Assembly: GCA_030867875.1 (NCBI GenBank)
Contig: JAOWCC010000577.1
Coordinates: 72,597,012 to 72,661,011 of the forward strand
DNA length: 64,000 bases
Direction: 5' to 3'
Source of the DNA: Actinernus sp. WN-2022
Taxonomy: Eukaryota > Cnidaria > Anthozoa > Actiniaria > Actinernidae
Shown here: in pieces, positions 55,432 through 64,000 of the stretch
Layout of the letters: every line of letters begins with the position of its first letter
How positions within the stretch are numbered: position 1 is the stretch's first letter
Program-made: the position numbers and the translations under genes
The notes under the pieces: generated by a model
What the model was told of the DNA's origin: nothing
The model's database searches: none
The model's input: only the letters and a program-made list of their open reading frames with translations

Positions 55432-55502
55432 ATGGCGGCCGATGGAGAGCCCAATCCACGCACATTTTTGTCGTGGCTTTCAAGGACATCGAGTGAACTA
55501 TG
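55432..55502 (+). CDS. Possible first coding exon of a host gene
   Basis: AAACATGGCGGCCG is a strong start context with a YY1-like word, as in TATA-less promoters. The frame reads MAADGEPNPRTFLSWLSRTS and on to SEL, followed by a donor (GTATGT at 55,503). Read through, it would continue 47 more codons of poor quality. Downstream exons are not identified. Function is unknown. Confidence 0.3.
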
Positions 55503-56349
55503 GTATGTATTAACATACAGAGTATTTGTTCACATATTTTATGACGTGACTGTAATAATTTTAAGGGGCACATGTTTCCTCGAAACCTGTTCTGACACGT
55601 TAGTGGGAAGGGTCTTCACGCTACAAGTGGCTTTTCGTTTTTAACATTACACGTTTTTAACATTACATATTAACAGAAATACCATTTAAACTCTTCATGT
55701 CACGTAAACTGCGAAGAGACCCTAAGAAACCCACGTTTTATTGACCCGTGAGCACGAACAAAATGATGAAAATGCCTTGTTATAAATGAAACTTGTGTAA
55801 AGAATGCAAAGGTATCCCAGCTCGTTGTTACACATTCATGAAGTATTATTTGGCTAATCCAACGTTTATTTCAAATCGAAGGATCATAAAGATTGCCAAA
55901 CCATAGGCGACAATACATAACAGATAGTCCGTTTTGCATTCAAATGAACCGAGTGCTTCGTCTTTTCAAATGCCAATAAGAGTTGACATTTTCGTTTTGT
56001 GAACATTTTCCGTACGTTTTAGATATTTCCTGTATTACTGAGTAAGGTTACTAATGTGTGTATGTCCTGTTTAGGAAAAAAAGCCTGCAAAAACCAGAGG
56101 ATAAGCAAGTTCTACGAGTAAAAAGAGACAAGAGAAATGTTGATTTATTCATAAGTTAAAAAATCAAAATTAATTAATAAACATATCACCGATGTATTTC
56201 TGGGTATTTCTGATTTATAAGCTTATCTCACAGCTACCATTTCATGTATTGGTCCCTTTTGTTGTGTACCCAGGCCCAACCTTTAGTAAATGGTAATTAG
56301 TAAACATAAGTTTTTCTTTCATCTTTAGCAACTTGTCACCAACTTGTCA

Positions 56350-56712
56350 CCTATGCAGACATATTTTTTCACTCTCGTAAATTTGAAATAATAAAGTAAC
56401 GTCTTCTTACCCGAGCGCTTAATTAGTTTCCAATATGCACACCTCATTGTGCTATGGACCAATCAGATTTTACCTTCCATATCCTGGAAAGTGACGTAAT
56501 GTTACATTTAAAAGGAATTTGCCATTGACCAATCAAAGGAGAGTGTTCACTGGTACGCCAATTCACAAATTCTTTCATTGGGTGGTGGGCGGAAAAATAA
56601 AACAAATGTGCTGACATCATACTTGCATATTGGAAACTAATTAAGCGCTCGGGTAAGCAGACGTTACTTTTTTCTTCGAATTTATGGGTGAAAAAATAGG
56701 TCTACATAGCAG
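56350..56712. mobile_element. 363-bp palindromic MITE
   Basis: Arms of about 130 bp are inverted: CTATGCAGACATATTTTTTC with its relative at 56,690-56,712, then AGTAACGTCTTCTTACCCGA and TAATTAGTTTCCAATATGCA, inverted at 56,620-56,668. The core holds CCAATCA words. No coding capacity. Confidence 0.7.
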
Positions 56713-59700
56713 GCTACTTGTCACCATCATCATGTAATATTTCATGTGCACCTTGAACGATCAGTATACAACTGCCAAGTCTAAAGCTCTACTAATAAAG
56801 CTATTACTATAGCTGTGATTGCAAGACTGGTAATGCTTTCTTACATTGCTCAGATAATTTTGCTCAAGATTCTCTGGTTTTCCTTCCTCCCTTCTGTTTC
56901 GAATTGCAATTACCTGGGGGGTACTTATGTGATAAATGGGAGGTATGTTCAAACCCTGACCCTGTTGGACCCCAAAAGGGAGCTCCAAAACACTGATTGC
57001 CCTACTTTTTGTGACCCTGATAGCTCAAATCCTGACCCTGACTGCTCAAATCAGGCTCAAACCCTGACCCGGACATATACATGTATACTATGTCCTAAAC
57101 AGTACCCCCTCCCCCCAAGGGCAATTTAATATAGTCCTGACTTAGATGTACCCATATATTTTGTGTTCATCTTGAATGTGTAGACTGCTTGCTAAGAACT
57201 TGCACAACATCTACATATACTTTCATAACTGGGCAATGTTTATGCATCAAATCCAGCTATGTTGCAGGTGCTTTGTAACTACACGAGCTTGCTTTTTCCC
57301 CACAAAATCAGTAATCTATTTGTACTGCTTTGTGGTCCAATTACCCAGTGCTATCCATTCTAGCAATAACTTTCAGTAGAACTTCCATACAAGTTATAAT
57401 TTCCAATTTGTTAATTTATTGAGTCCCTCCCGAAGTAGCATTCAACACACCAATAATATTTAAAAAAACAAAATGGAGATCTAGATCATACAATAATATT
57501 AGTAATTATTTCATGAATTGGGAATGCATGTGGTGCATAGTTGTGGTGCTCTGTGTTCCAGCCTTAGTTTTGCTAGTCATTTTTACTTTATCTATGATAA
57601 CCAGGTAGATAGTTTGATCATAACATTCAGATTTAATTAATTATTTAAGTGCCATCAATAATATTGTAAATAGGATATAAGGCATGCAGAGAAACTGCAT
57701 TTATTTCTTGAGTGTTTGGCTTGATAACTTACGCAGTGAGCACAGTACATGTAATTATATAAATGAATGCTATTTATCACAATGAGAATTCCGTATCTCC
57801 AAGCAGCCATACGTAAAGTGTATTTTGCATGAAAACCATATAGTGAGTATTTGATTTCTAGTTAGGAACAAATGAGACTCATTAGGGTTAATTTGTGACT
57901 GTGTAATATGTGTTTCATAACGTTTGAAACTCAAACGAATTATGGCACAATGCTTTATTTTGGAGGACATTTATTTGAAAGTTTCCAAATAATAACAATA
58001 CCGGTGCATGCATGCTGGTTGAGAGAGAAGTCGTGTGCTTCACATCGAGGTAACAAGAAGTTGAATCAGACAAAATATGTTTTGTTCTGTGAAGTGATAT
58101 CTCTGCCGTAATCAAGAAACTAAAAATATTTTTAAACTAGTATACCTAACAGGTAGTGAATGTTGCTACACTCAGTTAAGGAAGTGTATTAGAAGAGACT
58201 TTGGCAGGAAAAATAGATTACTGGGTGATAAAAATGCCAAGGTGTTAGATGAATATATTTTGTAGTTTCGGGGCTATCGTGCGACTGAATCCTGTTTGAG
58301 CTTTGGTGTGTAACTCAAAAGTTGTCGCTATTTATTTTCATTTTGTCCCGACATATCAACGATCTCCCGGTAAATTTCCTGAGCCTACCAATTCCCGACA
58401 GGTGAAGTTTAAATACCGGAAATCGACTGTAATTGAGAATGTAGTTGTAAATGTTTTGACTTTATCGAAGCCAATAGAAGAACATTGCTGCTCACCATAA
58501 CAGGAGAGATCTTATTCTTTGGAAACTGATTGTTCACACAGAGTTAGAAAGAGTTCGCCTACACGTCTATACTTCAACAAATTCATGATTACACAAAGAT
58601 TGCGTACACAGAAATGCATTAAAGAGTTAGCTCAAACAATGCAGATCCACCTCGTGTGATGTCGCGTGACGATCAGATGCCTGCAAAGCAGTGTGGTAAA
58701 AAAAGACAATAGAAGTGATGCATTGTGGTAAAAAAAAGAAATCGAGATTTGGACCCGCTTACAGGTTAGAACTGCTGCCTTGATCGCTCGCTTCAGGCTC
58801 GCTCGCTGCGGCAGCAATGAAGCTACTAGTAATTTAGTTCTCTGACTCTGCTGTAAATCATGCACTTCGCGAAGGACATGGAGGCTCAGCTCGAATAACC
58901 GTTAACTCTACATACGGTCCTCTACCTACACATGGTAGCTGGGTCTTGAATAGAAAGGTAGACGCTTCGTTCAAAGTCCTTATAGTTATAGCTTTAATAA
59001 TCGACTGTACTGTGTTACACTGATCGAAACGGCCGACATCACTGGAGATAAAACACAAGGAAACTAGGGTTAAATGTTTAAATAATGTCTGTAGATCACA
59101 ACAGTAAGAAAGCAATCATACGAAAAGTGTGGATTTACTAAGGAAACGAATAATACAGCACTTTATACCTTAATATGCCATGACACTAGTGCTGCATGAT
59201 TTCCGCTGTGTTCTCAAAGGCAACTTCTCGTCAAAATAAAGCTTCGCGGGGGGCAAAACGGTTGATAATATGTTTTGCTTGCAATGCATGATGGGAAGAC
59301 ATGAATATCCTCCTTTCATCTTGGTAAACAAATTGAACATCGGCAATGCGTGACGTTTTATTAGTTTGCTCTACCAATTATAGATAGAGGCCTCTTCTTG
59401 TCAATATTTGAAAGACCATTATCAGCTTGTCACTTAAAATTACAGGACGCCCATCTAACTAACTGTCCAATTTAATAGCGCTTTTTGGAGGGTTATAAGA
59501 ATTTACGATTCTGCTTGCATGTTCCTGAGTCTGCTCTTATATGATGGTTGACGTATACTTTTAGAAATGTTGGTAAAAATACACTTCCGATACCCAACCT
59601 AAAAATAGCAAAAAAAGGTTTATTTGCTTGTGATTTAATAATTTTATGCTTTCTCAAGGAGTTTTTAATTATTATTCAGTATACAACATCCGGGTCATGA

Positions 59701-60720
59701 TTAATATATGCAATGATATAACATTAATCCCGGCCATATGTAGTGAGCAACTTGGTTGTCTCTTAAACAGAGCCCCTTTATGAACTGATCCGGGGAACTG
59801 ATGAAAGGTATTACATACTTATTATTTGTATTTCTATAGTTTCTCTCAGACCTTTTTCAATGTTATATGTTAATCCACACTCTTCTCATGTAGTATATAT
59901 CAAATGTACACAGACAAAATAGATATATTAATGATCCATGCATACATGCACTAACTGCATTACCCTGCTATGCAGTTACAGTCTGCAGAGTAAACTTGGG
60001 CCGTTTCTTTAACAATGGAGACCCAAGTATGATAAGTGCGGTCTTTCTTAATAGATAGCAGTACATTAGCTTTGATAAAGCAGTAACTGCTTCTCTCATT
60101 GATAAGACTGAGCTTGGTGTCTTGCACGTGTCCATCTTTAAAGAATGTATAGGCTTTCAGTTGTTAAAGCAACTAATGTCTTCGTTCTTATAAAACTTCC
60201 ATAAACCAGGTAGTTTTTTATATCGTTGAAAGGTATACGTGGAAACTTGGAAAAATCCTGTGACCAGTCATTAAGCGTGCTGGGAGTTGGAAGCTCTTAT
60301 GTTAGCTTTTCTTTAGCTCGTTATTCTTTCCCATTTTTCTCTCGTTTTTCTTTCTCAATAGCAGTCCTTCACAGCCATCTTTTATTGCAATTGCCACCCG
60401 GATGATGATGTCCTACTTTTTGCCTGATAATTTCAGTCCATGCTCTTTCTGCCATTTATAAATATCCTCTTTTTTCCAATTTTCCAATTCGCTAACACGC
60501 ACTTGCATACCTTCTTGGTCCGCTATTTTGGACTGTATTTACCAAAGCGTCGCTTTGATGTCAATCATCAAATACCACAGGTATCCTGGGAAACGACTAT
60601 TGAAATGTTTTCTTGGCCTTAGAAGTAAAGTGTCACCATCATCATTGTATTGGAAATACCAAAATATTCCCGTATTCGCAAAATATTCTTCCGCAAATCA
60701 AAAATCCTGAAAATCGGTCA
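56713..60720. other. Non-coding stretch
   Basis: No gene is supported over 4 kb. At about 56,950-57,075 the words AACCCTGACCC and CCTGACTGCTCAAATC repeat in degenerate form. The rest is unique-looking AT-rich DNA with many short frames on both strands. The inverted-repeat fragment at 59,284-59,330 is listed separately. Confidence 0.35.
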
Positions 60721-60729
60721 AAAACGTAT

Positions 60730-61080
60730 ACAGAACGCCCCCTTTTAAACGTCACGAGACTGTTGACGTCACGCCACACAAAGGGACGGGTGTGTTTGTT
60801 TTGTGTCTGTGACTATGTCACAGCAGTTTGGTTGTTGTTTTGCTAACCGCCGCAAGATATAAAGCGATTTTGCTAAATGTCACGTGACTGATGTTTGTTT
60901 TTTGTCTGCGACTATGTCACAACAGTTTGATTGTTGTTTTGCTAAACTGCGGCAAGATATAAAGCGATTTTTGCTAAAAGTCACGTGACCGACGACGTCA
61001 CACCGCTTAAAGGGACTGGTGATGTTTGTTTTGTGTCTTTAACTATGTTGCACCTGTTTGGTTGTTGTTTTCTTAAAAGA
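60730..61080 (+). repeat. Three tandem copies, 100-150 bp, with CRE/E-box words
   Basis: Each copy contains GTTTGTTTTGTGTCTG or close, ACTATGTCACA(G/A)CAGTTTG, GGTTGTTGTTTTGCTAA and GCAAGATATAAAGCGATTTT. Between them lie GTCACGTGAC (E-box) and GACGTCAC (CRE-like) words. The third copy is cut short. It could be a regulatory repeat or part of a transposon end. Confidence 0.65.
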
Positions 61081-62029
61081 AAACGTAGGAACCAAAACCC
61101 CAGAGAGGAAACACATCCCTTGCTGAAATAGGCCTAATTATTGGAAAATTCTAGAAATACGGTTCCGCCCAGAACGATTACCCTAGCTAGGGATTTGGTT
61201 CCACCAGGAACCAAATCAGGTAGGAACCAAAACCCTGTTACACCGGCGTTTAGTCATGCAGTATTTTACTTCTCTCGACGACTGTGATACCTTTTGACAT
61301 TCACCATACTTGTGTGTCACGTCAACAGAGCACACGCACCCGCATGGTTTGGGTTCGTGTTGGCATGCATTGTATAGTTTGTTACTCCAATATATAATGT
61401 GTTTATAAGGAGAGTCTATATGTTTCTCTGCCGAACTTCTCTCGATAGGGTTGCGGCATGTCCACAAACGCAGTGCTTCGCATAATTTGATGAAATCCCA
61501 CTCCTCCCAGCTTTCCCAGATTTCCCCTGCCACCTCGTGTCCGTGAATTTGGCAGTACTAGTGTGGGGACGGGATATGAATATGTCGGTTCAATAATTCC
61601 GCTACACCTTCCAATGGCAATCAATTATTCTCCTTGACTCCAGGAACGACAGCGCCAACTCCACGGCATTCAAAATGGCTGCTATGAGAAAGTTTAGCTG
61701 AGTTTGTTTTGGCTTCGTTTTGCGTGTAGCTGTGTTTTACCGTTTTATATGCATAAAATGGTAATATAGTTATCGTACTGTGTGCTGCATAAGTTTGAGC
61801 TCGATTCGACGCGAATTTCTTGTTAAAATTGGTCATTTTGTGGAGCTCGTTGTGATTGATTGAATCGATTTTCGAGATGAACTCTCCACCCTTTCCATTA
61901 ATTATGAAGGGCAGAATTTTTTTTAGCAAAGTTCAAAACAACATAAATAATAACCAGACACAGTTTAAAGACAATATTCAAACTTTATTTTTACAATTTC
62001 ATATATTACACTGATAACACAGAAACTAC
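61081..62029. other. Non-coding stretch
   Basis: AGGAACCAAAACCC and GGTTCC(G/A)CC words repeat at 61,088-61,235, partly inverted (GATTTGGTTCCACC / GGAACCAAATC), so a small foldback is likely. Beyond this no gene is supported; the 102-codon minus frame at 61,621-61,929 looks like chance. Confidence 0.4.
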
Positions 62030-62700
62030 GCTTGGGCTCCCTGTGCGTTCATAGGTTCTATCAAGGTCTCCTCTTATCCCTGACAACTTATCCATCGTCA
62101 ACCTCACATATCCGCTTACTTGCTCCAGTTTCCCTAGGGTCTCCAAGGATTGAACATTGTACAACAACTGTTCGTGAAACTAGTGGATTTTGCGAGTTAA
62201 CGTTTGTACACAGTTTATCTTGGGTAAGTCAAGGATATCCTTTATGAATGTCTTCACAATCTCACTCTTTTTTCCATACTTCTCAGCAAGTATGCTTTTC
62301 GCCCGATTGTAACCCTCGGCGGTGAAAGTTACCGGTCAATTATATTGATTTCCTCACTTCCTTATGGAAAGAAAACGTAGTTACACCTTCCATGTTCGAT
62401 CGCGACTTGTCCACTGTTTCTCTGAATTGTCCTTAATCTAGTGCTGTCTTGGTAGGTTCCATCACATAAGATTTAGAGAGTTTGGCTTGTGCCCCCTCGC
62501 TCCCTTGCTGATTTGCGCTATCCGTCACATCTTGCTTGGCATTCGATTTTGTCATGTTGGGAGTTTTGAGTTCCTTGTGATAATGTAGATTTGTTTGGAA
62601 CAACTGCTTTTGAAATTCCAGTTCCTGTTTCCTACTTTTTACCACATCTCCATCCTTCGCTTCATTAATCCACTCTCGTACGCGAGCCAATTCGTCGACA
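62030..62700 (-). pseudogene. BEL/Pao-type retrotransposon gag, decayed
   Basis: On the minus strand an 85-codon frame (62,690-62,433; KSRKQELEFQKQLFQTNLHY) is followed, after a TAG/TAA and frame changes, by GQFRETVDKS, TAEGYNRAKSILAEKYGKKS and QSLETLGKLEQVSGYV. This order of helical segments is the DUF1759-like part of BEL/Pao gag polyproteins, the capsid precursor of LTR retrotransposons. At least three breaks are present. No protease, RT or LTR is seen in the window. Confidence 0.55.
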
Positions 62701-62814
62701 GTCTTCCTTTAAACTGCTAGCACGTCCCTTCTATTCCTCATGTTTTATAATGGCTAAACATGGTTTCAGATGGCCAATGATGGCTAGACATGGCTGTACA
62801 TGGTACACGTAGTT

Positions 62815-63718
62815 GGCTGGTTATAATTATATAAGTTAGTAGGGACTGCCGACTCTTTTGTAAGTTTTGTACCGACCGTTGAATTCCCCGTCAGCCCAGC
62901 AATGGGAAAAACCATTGGTCAGTTTTTACAAATCTGTCAGCGGCTCATCAAAATGACTCGAGTAAGTAATAACAGTCGAGTGTATAAAAGCTATGGCGTT
63001 CATGCAAGTGAAACAGTTTAATACTAGAGATTGCTGCCCTTAAATGAGCTTCTAGTTCGCCTGACTTAAATACCAAATGTGCAGCAATCTGCATATCTGC
63101 TAGTTCTGCTATCTGCTAGCACCCCATGCTTGGGTTAAACGTTGCGTCAAACTGTTGATAATGTGAACCCTTTTTGTGCAAGATTTCGCCGAGTTCATCG
63201 ATAACAATCTGTTCGGTTTCTCATTCTACTAGGATTCTCAGGTTTGGCCGATACTTGATGTTGCAAATACCAATGTTGTTGTTTAAATTAGCAGCACATA
63301 TCGATTTCGTTTTAATACTTGACCTTGAATTTTCCCGGTTTCTTAGGCAAATTAAAAATGTCGAGACATAAATTTGAACGAAACTTTCCAGTTGTTATAT
63401 TCTTAAACGGTGATTTTCAAAGTCTGCAATAATCATGTAAACCAAAGAATACAGATACAGCGTCAACTCCTTTTATTCTGAAATAGTTTTTAGCGGTTTT
63501 AGTAATACTACTGCACTGCTGCTCAAATTCGACTGGCGAAAACCGAGAGAGACTGACCATGCCTCCCGGGGAGTAATTAAAAGACGGAACTGTCAAAAGA
63601 TATGATCCTGTCAAAGATATGATCCGTGCTGTCAAAATATATGATCCTTTTGACAGCACGGTCGGTACAAAACTTACAAAAGAGTCGACATTCCCTACTT
63701 ACAGAGCCAGCCAACTAC
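62815..63718. mobile_element. 900-bp TIR element
   Basis: The left end (GTAGTTGGCTGG, then GACTCTTTTGTAAGTTTTGT and ACCGACCGT) is inverted at 63,650-63,718. Both arms are about 70 bp. Inside, the right part has three ATATGATCC words in GTCAAA(A)GATATGATCC(T/G). No transposase is recognised. Flanks contain GGTAC(A) on both sides, an uncertain target duplication. Confidence 0.6.
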
Positions 63719-64000
63719 AGGTACAATTCAGCCGTTTTGGAGTCCTAATCACGATTTAGTGTTCAGTTATTTTGGAACAAGACTTAAATAACAAGAGGCT
63801 GCATTCAGCCTTAACTCGGGCTGTATACATGTTTGTTTGTTTGTTTGTTTGTTTATTTTGAAAGTATTAACGCTTAATAAAATACTGGTTGCGATGGTCT
63901 GTTCGTGACTGTAATAATTAGTATACAAGACTATTGAATGCACATATGAGCAATTACTTTGAATTCTCTGAAACCGACATAAACACCTGAATTATTTCTG
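63719..64000. other. Window end, (GTTT)n microsatellite
   Basis: A run of about seven GTTT units lies at 63,829-63,857. The remainder holds nothing recognisable. Confidence 0.6.

Larger units (their letters stand above)
55352..59330. repeat. 40-bp inverted repeat, 3.9 kb apart
   Basis: AAAGGAGGATATTCATGTCT followed by TCCCATGATGC at about 55,361-55,392 recurs inverted at 59,284-59,315 with one or two changes, both next to a CATCTTGGTAAA-type word. This could mark a 4-kb element or two MITE fragments. No further pairing is visible inward, and no target duplication. Confidence 0.3.

Noticed and set aside
61621..61929. 102-codon minus-strand ORF near the gag remnant
   Set aside because: Composition is random-looking and it does not continue the gag similarity, which lies in 62,030-62,700.

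Overview
The window looks like repeat-dense nuclear DNA from a marine invertebrate, most likely a hexacorallian cnidarian (coral or anemone). The grounds are AT-rich DNA with no operons outside one virus-like element, non-LTR and BEL/Pao-type retroelements, many palindromic MITEs, a Polinton-class element, and a SINE-like block near 46.25-46.39 kb that I recognise from memory as common in corals. No complete host gene is visible. The only host-gene hints are a 71-nt start exon at 55,432 with a splice donor and two exon-like pieces near 38.7-38.95 kb.

Layout. 0-4.4 kb: short inverted-repeat elements. 4,385-22,108: a nested structure. An outer element of about 4.1 kb has matching ends (ACGGTGGCCC...), a 20-bp minisatellite at each end and a DDE/integrase-core gene in each arm, in opposite orientation. 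The minus-strand gene copy is split near codon 14 by a 13,643-bp inserted palindrome (7,993-21,635). That palindrome has arms of about 5 kb, each carrying a 112-bp minisatellite, around a 3.2-kb centre with an unrecognised 269-codon ORF and a decayed, possibly Josephin-like, downstream ORF.

23.3-24.1 kb: a 54-bp satellite whose far edge abuts a truncated Polinton/adintovirus-like element (about 24.14-31.9 kb). In order it holds the C-terminal part of a probable major capsid protein, an A32/FtsK-type packaging ATPase, four small unrecognised genes (three with membrane segments), an rve integrase, and a convergent protein-primed-type DNA polymerase B broken by one stop and one frameshift. The five genes before the integrase, plus the capsid fragment, are packed with 1-56 nt overlaps and one short gap, as in a virus. 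The other end and the usual protease and penton genes are not seen.

32-43 kb: MITEs and TIR elements. These include two relatives with CAGGAGC ends and perfect 7-bp target duplications, a second copy of the TAA-flanked family from the window start, and two piggyBac-like TTAACCC elements. 43.5-50 kb: a minus-strand CR1-like LINE (SGNH-type ORF1, endonuclease, reverse transcriptase) split by a 1,962-bp TTAA-flanked element. 50-54 kb: a second minus-strand LINE (coiled-coil/RRM-type ORF1, PHD finger, endonuclease, RT remnant without its catalytic core) split by an 800-bp MITE. 55-64 kb: mostly non-coding, with palindromic elements, a triple tandem repeat and a decayed BEL/Pao-type gag.

All protein calls rest on reading motifs by eye; no database search was run. 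Coordinates of repeat edges are usually good to a few bases where a target duplication is given, and to tens of bases otherwise.
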